This document shows, piece by piece, positions 55,194 to 63,900 of a stretch of 64,000 nt of DNA; positions within the stretch are counted from its first letter, which is position 1; every line of letters starts with the position of its first letter. Below the pieces are notes generated by a model. It saw only the letters and a program-made list of their open reading frames with translations. It ran no database searches and had not been told where the DNA came from. This stretch comes from Collinsella aerofaciens (GTDB taxonomy: Bacteria; Actinomycetota; Coriobacteriia; Coriobacteriales; Coriobacteriaceae): contig NZ_JADMOP010000001.1 of assembly GCF_015558785.1 (NCBI RefSeq), positions 1-64,000 on the forward strand, written 5' to 3'. A program made the position numbers and the translations under genes.

Positions 55194-56162
55194 GTGAACG
55201 CACGCGATCTGGTTCAGGAAATTATCGAGCGCAAGGGCAAGATTGAGAACGTCTTTTGGATCGCCTGCGGCGGTTCGATGATCGACCTGATGCCGGCCAA
55301 CGAGCTGCTCAAGCGCGAGGCCACCACGTTTGCCTCGACGGTCTACACGGCGCGCGAGTTTTGCCTGATGGCTCCCAAGAGTCTTGGCGAGAAATCACTC
55401 GTCATCGCCTGCAGCCACAGCGGCAATACGCAGGAGGTCGTCGACGGTTGCGAGATGGCGCTGGCAGCCGGCGCCGAGGTCGTGGCCATGACCGACTGCG
55501 AGGGCTCCAAGATTGATAACGGCAAGTGGACCACCTGGGTCTATCCGTGGGGCGAAGGCGTGCCGCAGGCCGAGGTTCCGCAAGGCATCGGCGTCCTGAT
55601 GGCTGCCGAGCTGCTCGACCAGCAGGAGGGTTACGAGGCACTCGCCGACATGTACGCCGGCCTTAAGCAGATGGATGCGCTGTTGCCCGCTGCCCGTGAG
55701 AAGGTCAACGCCGAGCTGGGCGATCGCTTTGCCGAGCTCTGCCAGCAGCATAAGTTCTTCTATATCCTGGGTTCCGGCCCCAACTTTAGCCAGACCTATG
55801 CCATGGCCATCTGCTCGCTCATGGAGATGCAGTGGCAGCACTGCTGCTACATCCACTCCGGCGAGTACTTCCACGGCCCCTTCGAGGCCACCGAGCCCGG
55901 CGTGTTCTACTTTGTGCAGCTCGGATCGGGCGAGTGCCGCCCCATGGAGGAGCGCGCGCTGGCGTTCCTCAACACGCATACCGATACGGTAATGGTGCTC
56001 GACGCGCTCGAGTATGGCGTAGGCGACGTGCCCGCCAGCGTGCGTTCGTACCTGGAGCCGATCTTCTTCTACAACATGAGCTGCGAGCTGCGCGCCGCAC
56101 GCGGCAAGGTGTTCGATCACAGCCCCGAGGTTCGTCGCTACATGGGCATCGAGCGGTACTAA
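55194..56162 (+). CDS. SIS-domain sugar-phosphate isomerase/deglycase, 3
   Basis: A 322-aa double-SIS protein: IACGGSMIDLMPAN, CSHSGNTQEV, the catalytic-type EYFHGPFEAT and the C-terminal VRRYMGIERY. GTG at 55194 follows AAGGAGGAG. It is the most diverged of the three SIS proteins in the window and has its own promoter and regulator, so it may act on a different sugar-amine. Confidence 0.84.
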   Translation: MNARDLVQEIIERKGKIENVFWIACGGSMIDLMPANELLKREATTFASTVYTAREFCLMAPKSLGEKSLVIACSHSGNTQEVVDGCEMALAAGAEVVAMTDCEGSKIDNGKWTTWVYPWGEGVPQAEVPQGIGVLMAAELLDQQEGYEALADMYAGLKQMDALLPAAREKVNAELGDRFAELCQQHKFFYILGSGPNFSQTYAMAICSLMEMQWQHCCYIHSGEYFHGPFEATEPGVFYFVQLGSGECRPMEERALAFLNTHTDTVMVLDALEYGVGDVPASVRSYLEPIFFYNMSCELRAARGKVFDHSPEVRRYMGIERY

Positions 56163-56214
56163 GTAACGGGAAAAGCATTCACCTTCGATTCGCAAGCGTG
56201 CCGTGTGAGTCAAA

Positions 56215-56253
56215 AAGCGGGCCGCGCCGGTAGTATTCCGGCGCGGCCCGCTT
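56215..56253 (-). terminator. Terminator of the lactate dehydrogenase-like gene
   Basis: AAGCGGGCCGCGCCGG, loop TAGTATT, and its exact 16-base complement. On the minus strand it runs into TTTTTGA. It can also end transcripts from the SIS gene. Confidence 0.88.
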
Positions 56254-56294
56254 GGTATCGCGCTTAGATTCGCGAGATTGCGGCGATTGACGGC

Positions 56295-57272
56295 CTACTT
56301 GCCGACAACGCCCTCGGCATCCCACCAGTCGAGCTGGGCGATGTTGTCGCGGATGTGCTGACAGCTCTTGTGGAAGCCCTCGAGCTCGTGCTCGGACAGG
56401 TCGAGCGTGTAGACCTCCTCGACGCCCTCGGCACCGATCACGCACGGCAGGGAGGTGAAGATGCCCTCCTCGCCATACTGGCCGGTCATAAGCGTAGAGG
56501 CCGAAAGCACGGCGTGCTCGTCGTGCAGCACGGCGGCGCAGACGCGAGCGGCGGAGTTGGCGACGGCGTACTCGGTGCACTGCTTGCCCTGGTAGGTTAC
56601 GTAGCCGCCCTTGCGCGCGAGTTCCTCGGTCTCCATGTGGTCGAAGGCATACTTGTCGGGGTTCTCGGCCTGAAGTTCGTTGAGGCTCTTGCCGGCGATG
56701 GTTGCGGCCTTAAAGGCGGCGAGCTGGCTAAAGCCGTGCTCGCCGATCATGTAGGCGTCGATGGACTTGGGGCTCACGCCGACCTTCTTGGAGATCTCGG
56801 TGCGCAGGCGGGCGGAGTCCAGGCCGCAGCCCGAGCCGATGATCTTCTTGGGATCGTAGCCGGTCAGGTGCCACAGCTCGGTGCACACGACGTCGCAGGG
56901 GTTGGAGATGCTCACAAAGATGCCGTCAAAGCCGGCGTCGACGATGCGCTTGGCAAAGGTGCGGGCGGCGTCGGTGGTAAAGAACAGCTCGCCGTCGCGG
57001 TTGCCGGCGGCCAGCGCGACCTTGCCGGCGGCGTTGACGATGACGTCGCAGCAAGCAAGCTCCTCGTAGTGGTCGTAGCAGTTGACGATCTTGGTGTTGT
57101 ACGGGACAAACGAAAGGGAGTCGCGCAGGTCCTGGACCTCGGACGTCACCTTGGCCTCGTTGATATCGCACAGGTACAGCTCATCGGCAATGCCCTGCAT
57201 GAGCAGACTGTTGGCAACATGTGCTCCTACGTGGCCCTGGCCGACCACACCGATCTTACGCGTTTGGTACAT
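56295..57272 (-). CDS. L-lactate / L-2-hydroxyacid dehydrogenase
   Basis: A 325-aa NAD-dependent enzyme of the LDH/MDH family. GQGHVGAHVANSLL is the nucleotide-binding loop, with Asp in LYLCDINEAK favouring NAD; SNPCDVVC and the catalytic His in MIGEHGFSQ follow. The substrate loop differs from classic LDH, and the style is closer to L-2-hydroxyisocaproate dehydrogenases. It reduces pyruvate or a branched 2-oxo acid to regenerate NAD. ATG at 57272 follows GAAAGGA. Confidence 0.85.
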   Translation of the reverse strand: MYQTRKIGVVGQGHVGAHVANSLLMQGIADELYLCDINEAKVTSEVQDLRDSLSFVPYNTKIVNCYDHYEELACCDVIVNAAGKVALAAGNRDGELFFTTDAARTFAKRIVDAGFDGIFVSISNPCDVVCTELWHLTGYDPKKIIGSGCGLDSARLRTEISKKVGVSPKSIDAYMIGEHGFSQLAAFKAATIAGKSLNELQAENPDKYAFDHMETEELARKGGYVTYQGKQCTEYAVANSAARVCAAVLHDEHAVLSASTLMTGQYGEEGIFTSLPCVIGAEGVEEVYTLDLSEHELEGFHKSCQHIRDNIAQLDWWDAEGVVGK

Positions 57273-57482
57273 ATATGTATCCTTTCGGCCGAGTTTTTTG
57301 CGTCGAACCATTGTAGCGTCCTGCTGCCACTTTGCTATGCTAAAGCGCCATAGATTTTTGGGCATGCCTTAATCTCTACTTTTGGAGCGATTTGGGCCGC
57401 TGACGGTATCGCTGGGCGATGTGCTCGCGCGGACGGGGCCGCTCGTTGTACCATAGCTGCAACTGACTCGTAAGGAGCATCC

Positions 57483-58409
57483 ATGCCCATTCGCATCCCC
57501 GACGCCCTCCCTGCCGCCGCGCAGCTCGAGAGCGAGAACATCTTTGTCATGACCGAGTACCGCGCGCTGCACCAAGACATCCGCCCGCTGCGCGTGCTCA
57601 TCCTCAACCTCATGCCCACCAAGATTGCCACCGAGACGCAGATCATGCGCAAGCTCTCCAACACGCCGCTGCAGGTGGAGGTGGACCTGCTGCGCACCAA
57701 GACGCACGAGGCCACGCACGTGAGCGCCGGCCACTTGGAGACGTTCTACCGCACGTTCGACGACATCCGCGACATCCACTACGACGGCCTGATCATCACG
57801 GGCGCCCCGGTGGAGCAGATGCCGTTCGAGGAGGTCGACTACTGGCCCGAGCTCTGCCAGATCATGGATTGGTCCACCACGCACGTGCACTCTACGCTGC
57901 ACATTTGCTGGGGTGCACAGGCCGGTCTGTACCATCATTACGGTATCCAGAAGTACGACCTGCCGGCAAAGGCGAGCGGTGTGTTCGAGCATTATCTGGT
58001 GAAGCCGCAAAGCCCGCTGGTCCGCGGCTTCGACGACCGTTTCTATGCCGTGCATTCGCGCAACACCGATGTGCGCCGCGAGGACGTGGAGGCCGAGCCG
58101 CAGCTTGAGGTCGTGGCCGTGTCCGACGAGGTGGGCTTGTACATCGTCAAGTCGACCGACAGCCGCCGCTTCTTTGTCTTTGGCCATCCCGAGTACGATA
58201 CCGACACGTTGCGCTTGGAGTACGAGCGCGACGTGAAGCGCGGACTCAACCCCCAGGTGCCGGCGCATTACTTCCCGAATGACGACCCCACCGCCGAGCC
58301 GCGTAACGTCTGGCGCAGCCAGGCTCAGCTGTTCTACACCAACTGGCTCAACTACTACGTCTACCAGACCACGCCCTACGACCTGGCCCGCGCCGGCGAG
58401 GAGCACTAG
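57483..58409 (+). CDS. metA: Homoserine O-acetyltransferase (MetA type)
   Basis: The first step of methionine synthesis from homoserine. Length 308 aa. The catalytic Cys is C142 in HICWGAQAG, with E in FGHPEYD and conserved His. Residue 111 is Glu ([10 protein letters not shown]), which in this family directs use of acetyl-CoA, while Gly at this place gives succinyl-CoA use; so the product is likely O-acetylhomoserine despite the usual 'succinyltransferase' label. ATG at 57483 follows AAGGAG. Confidence 0.93.
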   Translation: MPIRIPDALPAAAQLESENIFVMTEYRALHQDIRPLRVLILNLMPTKIATETQIMRKLSNTPLQVEVDLLRTKTHEATHVSAGHLETFYRTFDDIRDIHYDGLIITGAPVEQMPFEEVDYWPELCQIMDWSTTHVHSTLHICWGAQAGLYHHYGIQKYDLPAKASGVFEHYLVKPQSPLVRGFDDRFYAVHSRNTDVRREDVEAEPQLEVVAVSDEVGLYIVKSTDSRRFFVFGHPEYDTDTLRLEYERDVKRGLNPQVPAHYFPNDDPTAEPRNVWRSQAQLFYTNWLNYYVYQTTPYDLARAGEEH

Positions 58410-58460
58410 GCTGTGATGGTACTGCTGTAGCCGTGGCTGCGGCTGTGCTCGTGGCATGAC

Positions 58461-58575
58461 GAGCGTGGATTATCGGACACACGAGCGTGGATTTTCGGGC
58501 GTTTACAAATCGAGCGTGGATAATCTCCCACTTTTGGCTTGAAACTAGACTCAAAACGGGAGATTATCCACGCTC
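58461..58575. repeat. GAGCGTGGA repeat element, copy 1
   Basis: GAGCGTGGAT starts at 58461, 58483 and 58512; the third begins an 18-base perfect inverted repeat (58512-58529 with 58558-58575). A T-run follows, so it may end metA transcripts. Copy 2 at 59860 has exactly the same spacing (22, 29 and 63 bases). Confidence 0.88.
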
Positions 58576-58605
58576 ATTTTTTATATGTAGATGCCGATGG
58601 CTCGG

Positions 58606-58785
58606 CTAAGAGACGGTGCGTGAAGAGGCCAAGTCGCATTCGGCGTAGTCTCGTATCTCGACGGGTTTTTCTTTCTGATAATCCGATGGACACAGGCATC
58701 TAAATGTGGAGACAGGGACCTCTCGGTAAGGCTTCTGCCTGCAGATATAAGCCATCAGCCTAAAACGTCCAAAACCGTCAAGCAT
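58606..58785 (-). CDS. Possible small Cys-containing protein
   Basis: A 59-residue frame (an inner start gives about 49) with CRQKPY, FRCLCPSDY and AECD, which could be a small zinc-binding protein. Ribosome sites are weak and no family is recognised, so this is tentative. It lies in the 460-base gap before the nuclease-fold gene. Confidence 0.27.
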   Translation of the reverse strand: MLDGFGRFRLMAYICRQKPYREVPVSTFRCLCPSDYQKEKPVEIRDYAECDLASSRTVS

Positions 58786-58870
58786 TTGGTCAGTGCCTGG
58801 ACAGCATTTGGTTAGACTTCGCATGAAACCGTCTGGTACGTTTGCGCCGTTCCATGAGTTGGGAGGCGAC

Positions 58871-59833
58871 ATGGGAAACATGACGGCGAATCAAAGACTT
58901 ACAAGTCACATTAAAGCATGCGAACAGCAGATGAGTTGCGTGTACGCGCGCACGGCGGCGGAGGCAAAGCAGATTGAGCGGCGGGCGGAGGCGGGAAGTC
59001 TAGAGGCGGTCATGCCGGGGCTGTATGCGCGTCCGGAATACTGGTCCGAGCTCAAGTTTCGGCAGCGTTATCTGCATCGGGTGCGGGCGCTTGCGCAAAA
59101 GCACCCCGACTGGACATTTTGCTCCTATACGGCGGCTGTTATCTATGGCCTTTCGGTTTCGCATGCCAATTTGACGCACATCCATATCGCCGCGATGCCG
59201 GCCCAATCGACGACGCCGGGCTCTCAGGTCATTCGTCATCGCTATGCTCGTCAAACACGGGCCACCCAGATGGATATCGCCGTAACCGATATCGATCAAA
59301 CGATTACGGATTGCTTGGTCGATGCATCGTTTGTCGAGGGACTGATCATCGCGGATTCGGCACTCCATGAGCAACTTTTGTCGAAGGAGCATCTCGTTGA
59401 GACGGTCGATAAGCTTGGCCTGAATCGTCGCGGTGTTGTGATGGCGCGCAGGGTTGCGCGGTGTGCCGATGGCCTGTCGGAAAGCGGTGGCGAGTCCAAG
59501 GCACGTGCCCTGATGATTGAGCGCGGCTGGCAGATGCCGGAGCTGCAAGTTGAGCTGTTCGACCCGGTTGAGCCGGGACGGCCGTATCGCGTCGACTACT
59601 TGTGGCGCGTGGGCGACCAGCTGATTATCGGTGAGTTCGACGGATTCGTTAAAAGCGAGAAAGCGGCGGAGGAGGGCAAGCTCGCAAAGGCGCAGTTCGA
59701 TGAGCGTCAGCGCGAGTCGAGGCTTTCGCTGCTTGATAACTGCAAGATCGTGCGCTTGTGCTGGGATGATCTAAGGGATCCGACAAAGCTCGATCGCAAG
59801 CTCAAGGTCGCCGGCGTGCCGCGTGCGTGCTGA
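58871..59833 (+). CDS. AbiEi-like / DUF559 nuclease-fold protein
   Basis: A 320-aa protein. The N-terminal part resembles the winged-helix region of AbiEi-type proteins (MPGLYARPEYWSELKFRQRY, split by turns; YTAAVIYGLSV). The C-terminal part looks like a Vsr/DUF559 PD-(D/E)xK fold: Glu in ESGGESKAR, Asp in YRVDYLWR and the paired acidic GEFDGFVKSE. ATG at 58871 is used because GGGAGG precedes it. Such proteins are common in actinobacteria with unknown role; a defence or mobile function is possible. It is flanked by two copies of the same repeat element. No toxin partner is adjacent. Confidence 0.7.
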   Translation: MGNMTANQRLTSHIKACEQQMSCVYARTAAEAKQIERRAEAGSLEAVMPGLYARPEYWSELKFRQRYLHRVRALAQKHPDWTFCSYTAAVIYGLSVSHANLTHIHIAAMPAQSTTPGSQVIRHRYARQTRATQMDIAVTDIDQTITDCLVDASFVEGLIIADSALHEQLLSKEHLVETVDKLGLNRRGVVMARRVARCADGLSESGGESKARALMIERGWQMPELQVELFDPVEPGRPYRVDYLWRVGDQLIIGEFDGFVKSEKAAEEGKLAKAQFDERQRESRLSLLDNCKIVRLCWDDLRDPTKLDRKLKVAGVPRAC

Positions 59834-59859
59834 GGCAGTTGCAAGGCGTTTGGCTGCAC

Positions 59860-59974
59860 GAGCGTGGAAAATCAGACGGACGAGCGTGGAAATCTGGACG
59901 CTTGTTGAATGAGCGTGGATAATCTCCCACTTTTGGCTCGTAAGGGGGCCCAAAGTGGGAGATTATCCACGCTC
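59860..59974. repeat. GAGCGTGGA repeat element, copy 2
   Basis: GAGCGTGGA starts at 59860, 59882 and 59911, same order and spacing as copy 1. The inverted repeat here is 25 bases and perfect (59909-59933 with 59952-59976). Confidence 0.88.
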
Positions 59975-60000
59975 ATCTTGCGGGTGCGAAACAGCGGCGA

Positions 60001-60597
60001 TCAGGCGCTGACGATGTGGGGCAGCGGCAGGTCGTGGGCGTCGGTGGGAACGTGGCCGACGCGCTGCTCGTCAAAGGCGATGCCGATGATTTGACATGCG
60101 GGCGAAAGCGTGGGTAGGTAGCGGTCGTAGCAACCGCCGCCGTAGCCCAGGCGCGCGCCGGTTTGGTCGAAGGCCACGAGCGGCACGATAATCATGTCGA
60201 GAACATCGGCAGGCACGATAGGGAAGCGATCGCTGTCGATGTCCATGGTCGTGAAGGCCCGCGTGGGGTGGGCGATAAACGGAGCCGCGGACGCATCGTC
60301 GACAGCAACTGCCCGCATGCACATGCGCTGGCCACAAGCTGTGGCTTCGGCTGCCGAGAGCATGCACGGATAGGCCACGCGCCAGTCGCGTTTGGCGGCC
60401 GCCGCGGCAAACGCGGCAGGATTGACTTCGGAACCCATCGCGGCATAGACGGCAACGGTGTGCGGTGCCGCGGGATCCGAGCGACCCAGTCGCTCAACAA
60501 GCCGCGCACAGATAACGGCAGACTTCGCCGCCCGCACATCCAAATCAATCGCATCGCGCCGGGCAATCACCGCTCGCCGCAATTTAGCCTTGTCCAT
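60001..60597 (-). CDS. 5-formyltetrahydrofolate cyclo-ligase
   Basis: It converts 5-formyl-THF to 5,10-methenyl-THF with ATP. Length 198 aa. KAKLRRAVIARRDAI at the N-terminus and RLGYGGGCYDRYLP near the C-terminus, with the phosphate-binding Gly-rich loop, are characteristic. ATG at 60597 follows GAGGAGG. A dispersed CCTGCC repeat ends 18 bases upstream. Confidence 0.92.
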   Translation of the reverse strand: MDKAKLRRAVIARRDAIDLDVRAAKSAVICARLVERLGRSDPAAPHTVAVYAAMGSEVNPAAFAAAAAKRDWRVAYPCMLSAAEATACGQRMCMRAVAVDDASAAPFIAHPTRAFTTMDIDSDRFPIVPADVLDMIIVPLVAFDQTGARLGYGGGCYDRYLPTLSPACQIIGIAFDEQRVGHVPTDAHDLPLPHIVSA

Positions 60598-60615
60598 CCC
60601 AACCTCCTCTAGCAA

Positions 60616-60665
60616 ACCTGCCAAAAAGGGACAGGTTTATTTTGGCAGGTTTTATCTGGGCAAAC
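60616..60665 (-). repeat. CCTGCC repeat upstream of the cyclo-ligase gene
   Basis: On the minus strand it reads GTTTGCCCAGATAAAACC, TGCCAAAATAAACCTGTC and CCTTTTTGGCAGGT, matching 48985 and 51116. It is again in sense orientation directly before a gene. Confidence 0.8.
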
Positions 60666-60728
60666 AGCAAAACAACCACGAAGGGGATACATGCACCTTC
60701 GTGGTGGTCTGTGTTGTGATGGGTGTCT

Positions 60729-60886
60729 GCGGCGGTTTGTCTCGATCTGTAACAGTAACTCGGCAAAATTGGACTTAGATGTTACAGATTGAGACAAAGA
60801 GCTGGTGCCGTTCGGGAACGTCTCGATCTGTAACATCTGGAGCCGATATTGCCGTCTAGATGTTACGGATCGAGACAAACCGCCGC
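60729..60886. repeat. Four-part palindrome TCTCGATCTGTAACA
   Basis: Outer arms 60729-60754 and 60861-60886 pair over 26 bases with one mismatch. Each outer arm also pairs with an inner copy (60736-60754 with 60780-60798; 60820-60838 with 60858-60876), so two alternative folds exist. Confidence 0.85.
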
Positions 60887-60919
60887 GGTGGGCTGCGCCG
60901 CCTCGCCCAAGCCGCAGAA

Positions 60920-60958
60920 AAAGGTAGATTTCCGGGCATGTTCCAAAAATCTACCTTT
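60920..60958 (-). terminator. Terminator of the M16C peptidase gene
   Basis: AAAGGTAGATTT (60920-60931) pairs with AAATCTACCTTT (60947-60958). On the minus strand the stem is followed by TT and C, giving a TTTTT end. Confidence 0.8.
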
Positions 60959-60963
60959 GTGCG

Positions 60964-63900
60964 TTAGCCCAGCAGGTCGACTACGTTAAAGCCGGCGTTG
61001 CTCTTGGCGATGACGTCTCGGCCGCCAAAAACACAGGTTGGCGATTCGGCCGCAATGCGCGTCACGTCGGCACCGAGCGAGCGAAGCTCACCGGGCGTGG
61101 CGGCGAGCATCTGGGCGCGGCGCTCCTCGCGTGCGTGCGGATCGAGCCCGGCCAGGTAGGTCGTGTTGCGGCGCTTGGTGAGCGCGTACGGCTTCACCGG
61201 CGCGTCCATGCCGCTCACGCAGCTTACGATAAAGCCCTCAAAGGCAGCCTCGTCGGGCTCAAAGCTGCCGAGCCATTCGCCTGCGCGCGCCACACGCTCA
61301 ATCGAGGGGTCGATTGCTGGGTCGCGGTAGGTGTAGAACGCCGTCTGGCGCTCGCCGGCTGCGCGGAATCCGCAGCCGTACGCACCGCCCTTCACGCGAA
61401 TCTCGTTCCACAGGTAGTCGTAGGAGAGCGCGTTGGCGGCAACCGCCCAGGCGCCCGTCACGTCGATGCCCAGGCGACGCGGGTCGGACGCGCTTGCCGC
61501 AAAGCAGATATCGCTGGGGATGACGAAAGCCTCGTGGCGGTCGCGCGGCGTCGGCACCACGAGAGCGTCGCGGCCGGCATCGGCACCATCGCCCGCACCC
61601 AGCCCCAGGTCGCCCGCGGCATCCCAGTATGCGTCAAAGTCCTCGTTGCTGCCGGTAAAGCTCGCCATGCAGCCATCGGCCACAAAGATGCGCTCCGCCA
61701 GCTCGGCAAGCTTGGTACGCAGCCCGTCCACGCGCTCGTCAAAGTGCTCGAGCAGATTGCGCAGGAACAGGTAGAAATCTACGCCCGAAAGCTGCTCGCG
61801 CACCACGGCCGAAGGCGAGCTGTAGCTCATCGCGCGACCCAGCGCCGCCGAGTGGCCGTTGTTGATAAAGCCCTGCTCAAGCCCAATGCGAATCTGCGTG
61901 AGCACGTCGCGAACGCGGTCGGCGTCGGCATCGAGCAAAAGCGTGCTCGACCACACCTCGCGCGGCAGGCTTACCAGTGCGTCGATCTTTTCGGACAGGG
62001 CGCCGGCGCTCACCAGCAGGTAGGGGCGCACGTCGTCCACGTCGGGCTGCGTCATGACCTCGGTCGTAAAGCTCAAAAAGCCGAGCTTGCCGGCGAGCAA
62101 GTTGTCGAGTTCCTCGGCCGAGTGCTCGCGCGTGGGCAGCTGCTTGAGCAGGCGGCAGAGCAACGTCACGTAGGGCAGGTCCTCAAATGCGACGCAGCTC
62201 AGGTCGAAGTACTGCATGGCGTAGGCCAGGCGGTTAGTGGGGATGCCATGGCGCAGGCAGGGGATGGGCGCGGTTGTGTCCACAACGAGCGGCGGCTCGG
62301 GGCGTGCCTCGCCAATGTCGGACACGCGCAGGCGCGGTAGCGTGGCCTTGGCCTCGGGCGTGTCCTCGGCCTCCTGCGCGGCACGCAGCGCGGCCGTGCG
62401 CTCGGTCACGTCCGCCAGCTCGGCATCGGTCATGGCGTCGCGCTTGGCAGCTAGCTCGGCAGCTTCGGCACTCTCCGCACCCTCGGCAGCGTCCACCGGC
62501 ACCAGCTCGACCAGCGCCATGTGATCGTTTTCCAGCACGAGCTCGCGCAACAGGTCCTCAAAGTAAGTGCCGTTCAGCTCGCCGCGCAGCTTCTCGTACA
62601 CCGGGCCGTACTTGAGCGCCAGCGTCGCGGCGTCGTCATCGTAGAGCCACGTGCTCAGTGCGTCGCACGCAATGGCCACGCCGTCGGCGATGCCATAGTC
62701 GCGCTGGCGCAGGTCGTATTCGTTGCTGCTGATGATGGCCTCCAGGCGCTCGCGCGGAACGCCGTGCTCACACAGGTCGCGGCAGGCGTCTTGGAACACG
62801 CGACGCAGCTCGCGCGCCACGCCGGGCTGCGCGTTTTGCAGCATGATGAGCTCGTAGGGCTGCAGGCTCTCGGCCGCGGTGTAGCTCACCACGTTGCCGC
62901 CCAGGCCGGCGGCCAGAATGGCCTTCTTAACCGGCGCTTCGTTGGAGCCCAGCAGTGCCTCAAACAGGATGTCCGCCGCGATCGTGCGCTTGCGATCGAG
63001 CGCACTGCCCAGCACCAGGCCCAGGCCCACCAGGGCGTTCTCGGGCGTGGTGGCCATCTCGATGCGCTTGTACTCGCAGGTCACGGGTACCTGCACGCCC
63101 AGTGGATTGGGTGCCAGCGCGGACGGGTCCTCGCCGGCGGCAACGGCGGCGTCCATGCGGCGGCTCGCAGCGCTCGGCTGCGACAGATAGCGCTCGTCCA
63201 AAAACGCCAGCGCGCGGTCCACATCCAGGTCGCCGTAGAGCGTTATATAAGAGTTGGAAGGATTGTAGTGGCGCGCGTGCGTGTCCAGGAACTGCTCGTA
63301 GGTGAGCGCGGGAATCGCGCGCGGGTCGCCACCGCTCTCGTGTGCATAGGCGGTGTCGGGATAGAGCGCGGCGTTGACGGCATCGTCCAGCACACTCATG
63401 GGGTCGGACAGCGCACCTTTCATCTCGTTGAACACCACGCCGTTATAGCGCAGCGTGCCCTCGCGCAGGCTCGCGGAGCCGCCCTCGCCCTCGCCCTCGA
63501 CGCTCTCCGGCAGGTCCAGCTCGTAGTGCCAGCCCTCCTGCTCAAAAATGGTGGGCTTGGTATAGATGGCCGGGTTGAACACCGCGTCCAGGTACACGTC
63601 CATCAGGTTGTACAGATCCTGCTCGTTGGTGGTGGCAACGGGGTAGATGGTCTTGTCGGGGTAGGTCATGGCGTTGAGAAACGTCTGCATGGAGCTCTTG
63701 ATCAGATCGACAAACGGCTCCTTGACGGGGAACTTAGCCGATCCGCACAGCACCGAGTGCTCAAGAATATGGAACACGCCGGTGGAATCGGCCGGCGGCG
63801 TCTTAAAGCCAATGGCAAAGGCCTTGTTTTCGTCGTCGCATGCCAGGTACAGCAGGCGAGCGCCCGAGGCAGTGTGTCGCAGCACGTAAGCGTCCGAGTC

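Noticed and set aside
58461-58575. GAGCGTGGA copies considered as a mini CRISPR array
   Set aside because: Spacing is uneven (22 and 29), the last copy is inverted, and an identical arrangement recurs at 59860; it is a structured repeat element, not an array.
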